Notes under the pieces: model-generated
The model's input: only the letters and a program-made list of their open reading frames with translations
Databases searched by the model: none
Told to the model about the DNA's origin: nothing
Assembly (NCBI RefSeq): GCF_023028345.1
Contig: NZ_CP095487.1
Span: forward strand, 3,472,001-3,536,000
Source of the DNA: Halorientalis marina
GTDB taxonomy: Archaea; Halobacteriota; Halobacteria; Halobacteriales; Haloarculaceae
DNA: 64,000 bases
Direction: 5' to 3'
Translations under genes and position numbers: made by a program
In this document: positions 41,166 through 50,094 of the stretch, piece after piece
Layout: the number at the start of each line of letters is the position of its first letter
Numbering within the stretch: the stretch's first letter is position 1

Positions 41166-41449
41166 TGGTCCCGCCCGTCGCCGTCGCGTTCAAGACCGTG
41201 ACGCTCGTGCTCGGCGTCGTCGTCGCCCTCCTGGCGTTCCGGGCGTACCGCCGGCTCGGGACCGACGGCCTCCAGTGGCTCGCGGTCGGGTTCGGGGTCG
41301 TCACGCTCGGCTCCCTGCTGGCCGGCGTCGCCGACCAGTTGCTCGACGTGTCCGCCCACGACGCCATCGTCGTCGAGAGCGGCCTCACGACCCTCGGCTT
41401 CCTCGTCATCACCTACTCGCTGTACGCGACTCGGCGAGCGAGTGCCTGA
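41165..41449 (+). CDS. DUF7521-like membrane protein paired with the regulator
   Basis: I chose ATG 41165 (94 residues; GTG 41162 would add one). Three hydrophobic helices are visible (about 5-25, 38-58, 70-88), with F-R-A-Y-R-R-L-G-T-D-G between the first two. The start overlaps the stop of the winged-helix gene, so the pair is coupled and the membrane protein may sense a signal for the regulator. Family name is from memory of the motif. Confidence 0.65.
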   Translation: MVPPVAVAFKTVTLVLGVVVALLAFRAYRRLGTDGLQWLAVGFGVVTLGSLLAGVADQLLDVSAHDAIVVESGLTTLGFLVITYSLYATRRASA

Positions 41450-41451
41450 AC

Positions 41452-44118
41452 TTACTCGATGTGGATCGCCGGCTTGTTCGGCCGGGCCTTGGCCGCGAGG
41501 TCGTCGCCGTCGCCCGCCTGCCTGACGGTCACGTCGGCCCCGAACTCGTCCTCGAAGAGCCACGCCGCCTGTTCGAGCGTCTCCAGTTCCCGGTCGGCGG
41601 CGACGATGGGCTCCAGTTCCGCCACCCGCTCGGCGAGGTCGGCGGCGTACTCGCCGGCGGCGTCGCGGCGGTCGCCCACGCGGTCGTCGTCCAGTATCTG
41701 TCCCACGACGGCATCGTCCGGGTTGGCGTCGCGGGCGATCCCGTAGGCGCGGTGTTTCCAGTCCTGAGCGACGACGATCTCGATGGCGTCGGGGTCGTCG
41801 ATGTCCACCACGTCGGTGATGTCGCGCACGTCCGCCAGCGTCGTGCGGATGAGTTCCCGTTCGATCCGGTAGTCGGGCACGTCCTGGAGCGGCGTCGGCC
41901 AGTCGGCACCCGCGACGGGCGCCTCCTCTTCGAGGCCGTGCCACATCTCCTCGGCGAGGTAGGGGGCGATGGGTGCGAGCAGTGTCGCCAACGTCCGCAA
42001 CCCGCGGGCGTAGGCGTACTTGTACGGCGCCTCGTAGCCGCGGTACCGCCGGAGGAGGCGGGCGAACGTCTGGAGTTCGGTGATGACACGATGGAACCGG
42101 AACCGCTCGTACTCGTCGGTGACGGCGGCGATGGTCCGGTCGATCTCGCGTTCGAGGTAGGCGTCGTGGTCGGTGCTCTCGGTGCGGACCGACTCCCGGG
42201 AGCGGAAGTCCTGGACCATCCCGTAACAGGTCTGCTGGAAGTCGTAGACGTTGCTCACGTCCTTGACGGTCCACTCGAAGTCCTGGCGGGGGTGGGCGGC
42301 CGCGAGGACGAACAGCCGGGTCGTCTCCGCGCCGTACTCGTGGGGCGCGATGGCGTTGCCCTTCGATTTGGACATCTTCTGGCCGCTGTGCAGGACCGTC
42401 CCCTGATTGATGAGTCGCTCGACGGGCTCCCGGCGGTCGAGCAGGCCGATGTCGGCCAGCGCGCGGGTGAAAAAGCGGATGTACAGCAGGTGGAGGACGG
42501 CGTGTTCCTCGCCGCCGACGTACACGTCCACGGGGAGCCACTCGTCGGCCGTCTCGGAGTCGAACGGCGCCGAATCGAGGTCCGGCGAGAGATAGCGCAG
42601 GAAGTACCACGAGGAGTCGACGAAGGTGTCCATCGTGTCCGTCTCGCGCTCGGCGGGACCGCCACAGTCGGGGCACGTGGTCTCGACGAAGTCCTCGTTC
42701 GCGGCGAGGGGGTTCCCCGTCGTCTGGACGTACTCCGGGAGTTCCACGGGCAGGTCCTCGTCGGGGACGAGCACGTGGCCGCAGTCCGGGCAGTCGACGA
42801 CGGGGATGGGCGTCCCCCAGTAGCGCTGGCGGGAGATGAGCCAGTCCCGGAGGCGGTAGGTCACGGATTCGGTGACCGCGTCGTGGTCGCGGAGGCGTTC
42901 GCGGGCCGCCTCGCTGGCGAGGCCGTCGTACTCCCCGCTGTTCGTCAGCATGCCGTCGCCGGTGAACGGTGCGTCCGGCAGGGGTGATTCGTCGTCGCCC
43001 AGCGGTTCGACGACCGCCTCGACCGGCAGGTCGTGCTCGACCGCGAAGGCGTGGTCGCGTTCGTTGTGGGCCGGGACACCCATCACGGCGCCCGTCCCCA
43101 CGTCGTCGAGGACGTAGGCCGCGACGTACACCGGCAGTTCCTCGCCGGTCAGGGGATGGGTCGCCGTCGCCGCCGTCTCGACGCCGGAGGCGTCCGCGTC
43201 TTCGGGGTCGGTCCCGCGCATCTCGTCGACGTACGCGGCGACCGCCTCGTCCCCGTCGGCCAGTTCCGCCGCGAGGTCGTGGCCCGGCGAGACCGCGAGG
43301 AAGGTCGCGCCGTAGACGGTGTCCAGTCGCGTCGTAAAGGTCTCGACGGCGCGGTCCGCGACGCCGCCGCCGTCGACCGCGAAGGTGATCTCGGCGCCCT
43401 CCCGCCGGCCGATCCAGTTGCGCTGGATGTCGCGGACGCTGTCGGGCCACCCCCCCAGGTCGTCCAGGCCCTGGTACAGTTCCTCGGCGTAATCGGTGAT
43501 GGTGAAGAACCACTGGTCGAGTTCGCGCCGCTCGACCGGCGTCTCACAGCGCCAGCAGACCTCCGTGGTGCCGTGGTCGTGGTCGTCCGCCTGGTCCGCC
43601 TCGACCTCGCTGACCTGCGCGTCCGCGAGCACCGTCTCGCAGTCGGGACACCAGTTGACGGTCGCGCCGGCCTTCTCGACGAGGCCTTCCTCGTAGAGGC
43701 GGGCGAACAGCCACTGGTTCCAGCGGTAGTAGTCGGGGTCGCAGGTGGTGATCTCCCGGGACCAGTCGTAGCCAAAGCCCATCGTCCGGAGTTCGTCTTT
43801 CATCCGGTCGATGCAGGTCCGGGTCCAGGACTCGGGGTCGGTGTCGCGGTCGTAAGCGGCGTTCTCCGCGGGGAGTCCGAAGGCGTCCCACCCCATCGGG
43901 TGGAGCACGTCGTCGCCGGACATCCGGCGGTAGCGGGCGTAGGCGTCCGTGATGGCGTAGTTGCGGACGTGTCCCATGTGGAGCGAGCCGGAGGTATAGG
44001 GGAACATCCCGAGGACGTACGTCGGGTCGTCGGCGTCGTCCGGGCACTCGTAGACCCCCTCCGCCGCCCACACCTGTTGCCAGTACTCCTGGACCTCGGC
44101 GGGATTGTAGTGCGACAT
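41452..44118 (-). CDS. leuS: Leucyl-tRNA synthetase (bacterial type)
   Basis: The 888-residue class I synthetase has the H-M-G-H signature at residues 47-50 and the K-M-S-K-S motif near residue 581. A CP1 editing domain contains T-T-R-L-D-T, and zinc Cys pairs (C-P-D-C and C-W-R-C, about 158-190; C-P-D-C-G-H and C-P-D-C-G-G further on) are present. The M-F-P-Y-T-S-G-S-L-H opening and 888-residue length are those of bacterial LeuRS rather than the longer archaeal form, as known for haloarchaea. It charges tRNA-Leu. It converges with the DUF7521-like gene. Confidence 0.95.
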   Translation of the reverse strand: MSHYNPAEVQEYWQQVWAAEGVYECPDDADDPTYVLGMFPYTSGSLHMGHVRNYAITDAYARYRRMSGDDVLHPMGWDAFGLPAENAAYDRDTDPESWTRTCIDRMKDELRTMGFGYDWSREITTCDPDYYRWNQWLFARLYEEGLVEKAGATVNWCPDCETVLADAQVSEVEADQADDHDHGTTEVCWRCETPVERRELDQWFFTITDYAEELYQGLDDLGGWPDSVRDIQRNWIGRREGAEITFAVDGGGVADRAVETFTTRLDTVYGATFLAVSPGHDLAAELADGDEAVAAYVDEMRGTDPEDADASGVETAATATHPLTGEELPVYVAAYVLDDVGTGAVMGVPAHNERDHAFAVEHDLPVEAVVEPLGDDESPLPDAPFTGDGMLTNSGEYDGLASEAARERLRDHDAVTESVTYRLRDWLISRQRYWGTPIPVVDCPDCGHVLVPDEDLPVELPEYVQTTGNPLAANEDFVETTCPDCGGPAERETDTMDTFVDSSWYFLRYLSPDLDSAPFDSETADEWLPVDVYVGGEEHAVLHLLYIRFFTRALADIGLLDRREPVERLINQGTVLHSGQKMSKSKGNAIAPHEYGAETTRLFVLAAAHPRQDFEWTVKDVSNVYDFQQTCYGMVQDFRSRESVRTESTDHDAYLEREIDRTIAAVTDEYERFRFHRVITELQTFARLLRRYRGYEAPYKYAYARGLRTLATLLAPIAPYLAEEMWHGLEEEAPVAGADWPTPLQDVPDYRIERELIRTTLADVRDITDVVDIDDPDAIEIVVAQDWKHRAYGIARDANPDDAVVGQILDDDRVGDRRDAAGEYAADLAERVAELEPIVAADRELETLEQAAWLFEDEFGADVTVRQAGDGDDLAAKARPNKPAIHIE

Positions 44119-44175
44119 CGGCCGTTGGTGGCTCTGGAACGGCCAGCACTATGACGTTTCTGCCGATCCGACGCC

Positions 44176-44925
44176 TCAGGACTCCTGATCGGTGGGGCGC
44201 ACCAGCATCTCGTTGATCGCCACTCGGTCGGGCCGGGTGACGGCGTAGCGGATGGCGTCGGCAATGTCCCCGGGCTGGAGGAAAGTCAGGTCCTCGGCCA
44301 TCTCGGCCATGCGTTCGCGGACCTGCTCGTCGGGGATGTGCATCCCGAGTTCCGTGTCCACCGCGCCGGGTTCGATCACCGTCACGCGGACGCCGCTCTC
44401 GCTCGTCTCCTTCCGGAGCGACTCCGAGAAGGCGTTGACGCCGAACTTCGTCGCCGAGTAGCCCCCCGAGGCCTCGTTCGCCCGCCGGCCCGCGACCGAG
44501 GAGATGTTGACGATGTGGCCGTCGTCCCGTTCGAGCATCCCCGGCAGGACCTCTCTGGTCGCGGCCATCAGCCCCATCAGGTTCACGTCGAGCATCTGCT
44601 GGAGGTCCTCGACGTCCGCCCGAATCACCGGCGCGAGCAGCATCACGCCCGCGTTGTTGACGAGGACGTCCGGACTCCCCAGTTCCTCGCGCGTGGTCTC
44701 GATCATCGCCCGGACCTCCTCGATCTCGGTCACGTCGGCCGTGACCGGCAGGGCCGTGCCGCCCTCGCTCTCGATGTCGTCGGCCAGTTCGTCGAGTCGG
44801 TCGGTCCGCCGGGCGCTGATCGCGACCGCCGCGCCCTCGTCGGCGAGGGCTTTCGCCGTCGCTCGACCGATTCCGGAGGACGCGCCCGTCACCAGTGCCA
44901 CGTCGCCGTCGAGTGTCTGACTCAT
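44176..44925 (-). CDS. Short-chain dehydrogenase/reductase
   Basis: The 249-residue protein has T-G-A-S-S-G-I-G-R-A (about 14-23), N-N-A-G-V (about 90-94), a catalytic Ser in N-I-S-S-V-A-G and Y-S-A-T-K (about 156-160). A-R-R-T-D-R after the second strand suggests NADP(H) preference. It most resembles YdfG/serine-dehydrogenase-like classical SDRs; the substrate is unknown. It is monocistronic, upstream of leuS on the same strand with a 57-bp gap. Confidence 0.8.
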   Translation of the reverse strand: MSQTLDGDVALVTGASSGIGRATAKALADEGAAVAISARRTDRLDELADDIESEGGTALPVTADVTEIEEVRAMIETTREELGSPDVLVNNAGVMLLAPVIRADVEDLQQMLDVNLMGLMAATREVLPGMLERDDGHIVNISSVAGRRANEASGGYSATKFGVNAFSESLRKETSESGVRVTVIEPGAVDTELGMHIPDEQVRERMAEMAEDLTFLQPGDIADAIRYAVTRPDRVAINEMLVRPTDQES

Positions 44926-45027
44926 GACTCACCGATAGGGACGGCCCACTCGTAAGGGGCCACCCTGCGGCAAACCACTCGTTCCAATCCGCCAACAAGC
45001 GCGGCGCGTGCGGCCGCAGTCCGGCAG

Positions 45028-45130
45028 TTTCACTTTCACTCCGCATGGCTGGCGTATATGCCCCTCGACGCACAAACAGCAGGTAGAGGGCGAGACGCCC
45101 TCCAGTGTCACACGCTCCCCTTTCACTTTC
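45028..45130 (+). promoter_or_regulatory. Promoter/leader of the 50-residue zinc-ribbon gene
   Basis: TTTCACTTTC occurs at 45028-45037 and exactly again at 45121-45130, immediately before the ATG at 45132. Between them lie a TATATG element (about 45055) and a perfect GAGGGCG-AGA-CGCCCTC hairpin (45086-45102) that would sit in the leader RNA. This may be a regulated leader. Confidence 0.4.
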
Positions 45131-45131
45131 C

Positions 45132-45284
45132 ATGCAATCACCAACCAGCGACTTGCTCGGCGACTGTCCGCGGTGTCGTGCGCCGATTCCCGCGGGGAAC
45201 CTGCTCATCCGCTACGAGCGGACCGACGGTCACGCGGTCTACGCCGAGTGCCCGGACTGTGGCGAGCCGGTCCACCCGGCCTGA
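45132..45284 (+). CDS. 50-residue zinc-ribbon protein
   Basis: ATG 45132 to TGA 45284. C12-x2-C15 (C-P-R-C) and C40-x2-C43 (C-P-D-C-G-E) form a zinc ribbon with a central beta-like segment (N-L-L-I-R-Y-E-R). The layout is common among small haloarchaeal zinc-finger proteins; function is unknown. The leader carries a repeated box and a hairpin. Its short length means standard gene calling may miss it. Confidence 0.65.
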   Translation: MQSPTSDLLGDCPRCRAPIPAGNLLIRYERTDGHAVYAECPDCGEPVHPA

Positions 45285-45322
45285 GGGGGCGCCACGTCGG
45301 GACGCGCCGACAGCACCCCTCG

Positions 45323-45628
45323 TCAGCGGCCGTCGCGCAGGCGACCGCTCGTCTCGACCTGAATATCGAGTTTGTCCGTTCCGCGTATCCAGTCGAGGTA
45401 GTCGGCCAGTCGGTCGGCCTCCTGCAGGGCGTCGATGGTGTCGTACTCCTCGCGTAGCTCCGCGTTCGAGAACACGGCGTGGATCTGGTCGTGGCAGGGG
45501 CGACACAGCGTGACCGTGGGGCTCTCGGCGCGGCGCTCGGGCCGCAGGTGGTGGTCCTGGATCGCCTGCGGGTCGTCGATGCGCTCGCCCGGAACCACGC
45601 GGCGACAGAGCGCACACGTCGTCGGCAT
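45323..45628 (-). CDS. HNH-domain protein
   Basis: I chose ATG 45628 (101 residues). C5-x2-C8 and a later C-R-P-C pair (about 42-45) frame an I-Q-D-H-H-L-R-P-E motif and end in H-D-Q-I-H-A-V-F, the His-Asn/His-His ββα-metal nuclease layout of the HNH superfamily. The C-terminus is helical and acidic. Stand-alone HNH proteins of this size may nick DNA or be inactive. No restriction or homing partner is near. Confidence 0.7.
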   Translation of the reverse strand: MPTTCALCRRVVPGERIDDPQAIQDHHLRPERRAESPTVTLCRPCHDQIHAVFSNAELREEYDTIDALQEADRLADYLDWIRGTDKLDIQVETSGRLRDGR

Positions 45629-45680
45629 CACCCGACGTACGGACGCCGGATACTTGGGTTCGCGGGCCTACCCCTCGCAC

Positions 45681-45992
45681 ATGGCAGAACTCGACCCCGA
45701 CACGCTCCTGCCCAGCGATCGGATGCGCCAGCAGGCCCTCGACGGCGAGGTGACACAGATTCACCGCGGCCAGCAGTACGCCGACGAGGGTGACACCTTC
45801 GAGGTCGACGGCACGACCTTCGAGGTCGTGACCGTCGCGGACACGACCCTCGGAGACCTGACCGACGAGGACGCCCGCGCCGAGGGGGCGCGTGACCTCG
45901 ACCACTACAAGCAGATCCTCGACCGAGCCCACGATAACTTCGAGTGGGACGACGACTCCGAGATCGTGCTCCACAGATTCGAGAAGGAGTGA
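45681..45992 (+). CDS. ASCH-domain protein
   Basis: The 103-residue acidic protein (ATG 45681) shows the ASCH pattern: an I-H-R-G-Q-Q-Y-A-D-E-G-D-T-F segment, F-E-V-V-T-V, a helix with L-T-D-E-D-A-R-A-E-G, and a final strand I-V-L-H-R-F-E. ASCH domains are PUA-related and thought to bind RNA or modified nucleosides. It is divergent from the HNH gene. Confidence 0.7.
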   Translation: MAELDPDTLLPSDRMRQQALDGEVTQIHRGQQYADEGDTFEVDGTTFEVVTVADTTLGDLTDEDARAEGARDLDHYKQILDRAHDNFEWDDDSEIVLHRFEKE

Positions 45993-46059
45993 CCGACGAG
46001 TGGCCCGCGGCGAGGACGAGTCGTGAGGGCTATATTCGTCGCCAACGGAGGCACGGGAC

Positions 46060-47859
46060 ATGGACGGCGAGAGTGCCGCGGGTGTCCGACTCCTGTACGT
46101 GACACCCAGCGCCGAGCGCGCGCGCGAGGCGGCGAGCGAGCTAGCGGCGACGGAGCGGGTGACGGTCGAGACGTGCGAGACCGTCGAGGCAGCGATGGCG
46201 ACTCTCGGAACCAGTGACCGCCCGGAGTGTCTCGTCAGCGATCACGATCTGCCGGACATCGACGCGGTCGCGTTCCTGCAGATGGTCCGGTCACAGTACC
46301 CGGACCTCCCGTTCGTCCTCTTCACGAGCGAGGGGGACGAGTCGGTCGCCAGTCGGGCGATCTCGGCCGGCGTGACCGACTACCTCATCAGGGACGAACA
46401 CGAGAACCAGTGGGCGGCGCTGGTCGAACTCGTCGAGACGGCGGTCGAGTATTACCGAACGCAGACGGACCTCGTGGAGACGGAAGCGCGGGCACGGACG
46501 ATCCTCGAGGCGTCGCCGGACGCGGTGGGTATCATCCGCGACAGGCGGTTCGTCTACGCCAACGCGAGCGCCGTCGACATCTTCGGCGTCGACGACGCGG
46601 CGGCGCTGACGGGCGAGCCGCTCCACCAGTTTCTCCACGCGAGCGGACAGTCGCTCACGGAGGAGCGACTCCGGCGGATTCAGGCCGGCGAATCGAGCAT
46701 CGACCGCCTCAACAGCACCGTCGTCGGCACGGACGGCAGAACCGTTCCGGTCGAACTCTACGCCACCCGGATCGAGTGGGAGGGCGCGCCCGCCACGATC
46801 CTCGTCGTCCGGCGCATCGCCGAGTCCGAGGGGTCGGATCGCCTGTTGCGGCGCTTCCATCGGGCAGTCCACGCCGCCGGTCACGCCGTCTTCATCACTG
46901 ATGTCGACGGGACGATCACGTACGTCAACCCGGCGTTCGAGCAGATCACCGGCTACACCGCCGCGGAGGCGATCGACGAGACGCCACGTCTGCTGAAATC
47001 GGGATACCACGGCGCGGCGTTCTACCAGGACCTCTGGGAGACGATTCTGGACGGCGAGATCTGGGAGGCGGAGGTCGTCAACGAGGCGAAATCCGGCGAG
47101 CGATACAACGCCCATCAGACCGTCGCCCCGGTCAGCGACGAGGACGGCGATCTGGTCGAGTTCGTCGCCATCCAGACGGACGTGACCGACCGGAAGGAAC
47201 GCGAACAGCAGTTACACGTCCTCGAGCGTATCCTCCGGCACAACGTCCACAACGACATGTCGGTCGTCCTCGGTCAGGCAGAGCGAATCGAGATCGAAGC
47301 CGACGGCGAAATCGCGGCCGCGGCCCGACAGATCCGAGAGACCGGCGGTCGCCTCCTCGAGACGGTCGACAAGGAGCGTGATATCGTGGAGTTGCTCTCG
47401 GAATCGCGCCCGATCGAGACGATCGACCTGTGCGAGCGCGTCCAGCGGACGGTCGACTCCCTCGCCGAGACCTACCCGCACGCGACCATCGACACCACGG
47501 TTCCCGAGCCGGTGCGCGTCACCGCTATCACGGAGATCGAGGTCGGCCTCTCGGAACTCGTCGAGAACGCGATCATCCACAGCGACCGCTCGACGCCGAC
47601 GGTCGAGGTGCGGGTCGAGGTGGGCGACGAGACGGTCACGGTGCAGGTCATCGACGACGGCCCGCGGATTGCCGAGGAGGAGTCCGAGGTACTCACCAAC
47701 GGCGAGTCGCTCGGCCCGCTGTACCACGGCAGCGGCCTCGGGCTCTGGCTGGTCAACTGGATCGTCAAACGGTCCGACGGAGTGCTCCGGTTCAGCGAGA
47801 ACGAGCCGCGTGGGAACGTGGTGACGATGGAACTGAACCGCACCGGTGGCCCGGAGTGA
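46060..47859 (+). CDS. REC-PAS-PAS sensor histidine kinase
   Basis: ATG 46060 is preceded by CTATATT about 27 bp upstream, so it is leaderless. Of 599 residues, 1-125 are a receiver-like domain (V-S-D-H-D-L-P-D phospho-acceptor region). Residues about 145-255 form a PAS domain and about 265-390 a second PAS/PAC with N-P-A-F-E-Q-I-T-G-Y. The H-box L-R-H-N-V-H-N-D-M follows near 395, then a HATPase domain with N-A-I-I-H-S-D and G-S-G-L-G-L-W. No membrane helix is present, so the kinase is cytosolic. Signal and partner regulator are unknown. Confidence 0.88.
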   Translation: MDGESAAGVRLLYVTPSAERAREAASELAATERVTVETCETVEAAMATLGTSDRPECLVSDHDLPDIDAVAFLQMVRSQYPDLPFVLFTSEGDESVASRAISAGVTDYLIRDEHENQWAALVELVETAVEYYRTQTDLVETEARARTILEASPDAVGIIRDRRFVYANASAVDIFGVDDAAALTGEPLHQFLHASGQSLTEERLRRIQAGESSIDRLNSTVVGTDGRTVPVELYATRIEWEGAPATILVVRRIAESEGSDRLLRRFHRAVHAAGHAVFITDVDGTITYVNPAFEQITGYTAAEAIDETPRLLKSGYHGAAFYQDLWETILDGEIWEAEVVNEAKSGERYNAHQTVAPVSDEDGDLVEFVAIQTDVTDRKEREQQLHVLERILRHNVHNDMSVVLGQAERIEIEADGEIAAAARQIRETGGRLLETVDKERDIVELLSESRPIETIDLCERVQRTVDSLAETYPHATIDTTVPEPVRVTAITEIEVGLSELVENAIIHSDRSTPTVEVRVEVGDETVTVQVIDDGPRIAEEESEVLTNGESLGPLYHGSGLGLWLVNWIVKRSDGVLRFSENEPRGNVVTMELNRTGGPE

Positions 47860-47863
47860 GCCG

Positions 47864-48982
47864 TCACGCCGCGAGCACGATGGGGATGGGGCTGAAACAG
47901 AGCAGGCCCAGCACGAGCGTCACGGCAGCGACCGCCTTCCGGCGGGGGCCGAGCGGCGAATCGTCGATCGGTTTGGCCCCCTGGATGCGTCCGATCACGA
48001 GCACGAGCACGCCCCAGAGTATCCAGAGCGGCGCCGCGCGGCCGTCCTCGAAGACGAAGAGGTAGCCGGCGAGCGCGAACAGCGCGAGCGGAACGGCCGT
48101 CTGGATGCGGTCGATGTGGTCACCCACGAGCGCCCGGACGACGTGGGCACCGTCGAGCTGGCCGACCGGCAGGAGGTTCAGGAAGGTGACGAAGGCGCCG
48201 ACCCAGCCGCCGACGACGACGGGGTGGACCGCGAGCGACGGGTCGGCGTACCGGAGCGGCTCGCCCAGCGCGACCGCGACCCCCTGTATCAGGAGCGGGT
48301 ACCCGAGTTCGTACCGGGCGAACAGCGACGTGCCGGCCGCCGTACCGGTCTCGATGGGCGGGAGCGAGACGCCGACGGCGGTCACGGCGACGGCCGCGAC
48401 GAGGCCGGCCAGCGGACCGGCGACGCCGATATCGAACAGTGCTTTCCGGCTCGGAATGTTGTCACGCATCCGGATGAGCGCGCCCATCGTCCCGATGACG
48501 TTGGGAAGCGGGATGAAGTAGGGGAGCGTCGCCTCCACGTCGTGGTACCGGCTGAGCGCGTAGTGACCGAGTTCGTGGACGCCGAGGACGGCCAGCACGG
48601 CCGCGGTAAACGGCCAGGCCTGGAGGACGGTCGCGGGGTCCGCCGCGACCGGCAGGCCGTACCACTGTGCGCCGACGAACAGCGTCGTCCCGACCGTCGC
48701 GAGAAAGAGCACGACGTTGAGCCACGGGATCCCGTCGACGGACGTGGATCGTTCGGTCGCGACCAGCACGTGCTCGCCCGTCTCGTAGTTCAGCCGGACG
48801 CGGTACCCCCGCTTGCGGAACAGGGGCGCCAGGCTCTCGATCACCGACTCCTTCTCGGCCAGTGGCTCCCCGTAGTAGCGGACGTTCTCGCCCTCGACCT
48901 CCACGTCGTACACGTGGAACGTCTCCGTCAGCCGATCCGGTTCGGGCAGGTCTGAAGGCACCGACCTGGGCGGTGTCGACAT
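47864..48982 (-). CDS. Site-2 (M50) intramembrane metalloprotease
   Basis: I chose ATG 48982 (372 residues); the frame upstream lacks a plausible start. An N-terminal soluble region of about 90 residues is followed by about seven helices. The zinc site H-E-L-G-H (near residue 144) and N-L-L-P-V-G-Q-L-D-G (near 290) are complete. S2P enzymes cut membrane-bound regulators or signal peptides. It converges with the sensor kinase gene with a 4-bp gap. Confidence 0.85.
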   Translation of the reverse strand: MSTPPRSVPSDLPEPDRLTETFHVYDVEVEGENVRYYGEPLAEKESVIESLAPLFRKRGYRVRLNYETGEHVLVATERSTSVDGIPWLNVVLFLATVGTTLFVGAQWYGLPVAADPATVLQAWPFTAAVLAVLGVHELGHYALSRYHDVEATLPYFIPLPNVIGTMGALIRMRDNIPSRKALFDIGVAGPLAGLVAAVAVTAVGVSLPPIETGTAAGTSLFARYELGYPLLIQGVAVALGEPLRYADPSLAVHPVVVGGWVGAFVTFLNLLPVGQLDGAHVVRALVGDHIDRIQTAVPLALFALAGYLFVFEDGRAAPLWILWGVLVLVIGRIQGAKPIDDSPLGPRRKAVAAVTLVLGLLCFSPIPIVLAA

Positions 48983-49115
48983 CACACGCGCTAGGGGTTT
49001 GCCCCGTAAATACCTGTTCGCCGGCCCGAGTGCGGACGACCGGCGGCGCGACACGACTGCCGCGCCGGCACCGCCCGTGGTCAGTTTCAAGACGGCCGCA
49101 GCCCTAGCAGTGTCG

Positions 49116-49874
49116 ATGGCACGGACGACCCCACCGACCGTCGACGGCGTCCTCGCCGACCTCCGTGAGCGCGGCTACGAAATCGACCGACCCGAGGGAC
49201 GGGCGACGCCGGCCGCGGTCGCGACCGGCGGCGAGGCACCCGGCGCACGCACCGACGCGCCGCTGGCCGTCGAACCGCTCGGCGATCCGGCGCCGCTGTA
49301 TCTCGTCGCCCGCCTCGCCGACGCCGCCCGGAACGGGCGCGTCCCCCTGCTCGTCGTCGACGAGGGCGATGTCGACGCCGCGCTCGACGTGCTCCGCCCG
49401 CCGCTCCTCGTCGCCGACGACACCGACGGGCGGCGGACGTTCTACACGATCCCGGACCGCATCCGATTGACCGACGGCAGCGTGGCCTGCGTTCGCACCG
49501 ACGGCGACTTCACCTGGCGGGAGGTCGCGGCCGGCGGACTGGCGGCCGCCGACTCGACGCCCGACCTCGTGCTCGAAACTGCGGGGGAGACGGTGGCCGC
49601 CTTCGACGGCGTCGACGGCCTCACCTGTCCCGGCCCCGTGCCCGACGCGTTCCCCCACCGGTACGAGTGGGGTGCGGACAAGCGGATTCACGTCTTCGAC
49701 CGCGACGGCGAGGTCGGGCGCTACGACGGCGTCGCCGCGATGAAAGACAACGCCTACCGACCGGTGCCGCTCCCGCTCGTGCCCGAACACCACGTCCGAG
49801 AGAATCCGGACCTCGCCCACCGCTGGCTCGTCGCGACCACGGACGGCCAGGCGGCCACCTACCACACCGCCTGA
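49116..49874 (+). CDS. Conserved haloarchaeal hypothetical protein
   Basis: This 252-residue protein from ATG 49116 is soluble and acidic with mixed alpha/beta pattern and no motif I recognise. A conserved-looking block Y-E-W-G-A-D-K-R-I-H-V-F-D-R-D-G (about 187-202) may mark a small beta domain. It precedes a methyltransferase remnant by 3 bp; the two may once have formed an operon. It is divergent from the S2P protease. Confidence 0.55.
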   Translation: MARTTPPTVDGVLADLRERGYEIDRPEGRATPAAVATGGEAPGARTDAPLAVEPLGDPAPLYLVARLADAARNGRVPLLVVDEGDVDAALDVLRPPLLVADDTDGRRTFYTIPDRIRLTDGSVACVRTDGDFTWREVAAGGLAAADSTPDLVLETAGETVAAFDGVDGLTCPGPVPDAFPHRYEWGADKRIHVFDRDGEVGRYDGVAAMKDNAYRPVPLPLVPEHHVRENPDLAHRWLVATTDGQAATYHTA

Positions 49875-49877
49875 CCC

Positions 49878-50088
49878 GTGGCGCTGAAAGACGCTATCGC
49901 GGAACTTCGACCTGCGCGTCGACGCCGACGAGGCCCGAACGGGCCGCTTTCGGACCCTCGCGCGTCTCCTCTGGACAGAGATGACCCGCGTCGCCGACGC
50001 CGCTCCCGGGCGGGTCCTCGACGCCGGCGCGGGGAGCGGTGCGAGCACGCGCGTCCGCCGCGAGCACGCCCCGTCGGTCGTCGCGTGA
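49878..50088 (+). pseudogene. Methyltransferase remnant: frameshifted and 3'-truncated
   Basis: GTG 49878 starts A-L-K-D-A-I-A; after a one-base shift near 49902 the second frame reads N-F-D-L-R-V-D-A-D-E-A-R and then a methyltransferase motif I, V-L-D-A-G-A-G-S-G, ending at TGA 50088 about 15 residues later. The rest of the Rossmann domain is absent. The truncation point sits about 6 bp from the truncated end of the convergent kinase fragment, implying a shared deletion. Confidence 0.7.
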
Positions 50089-50094
50089 GGCCGC

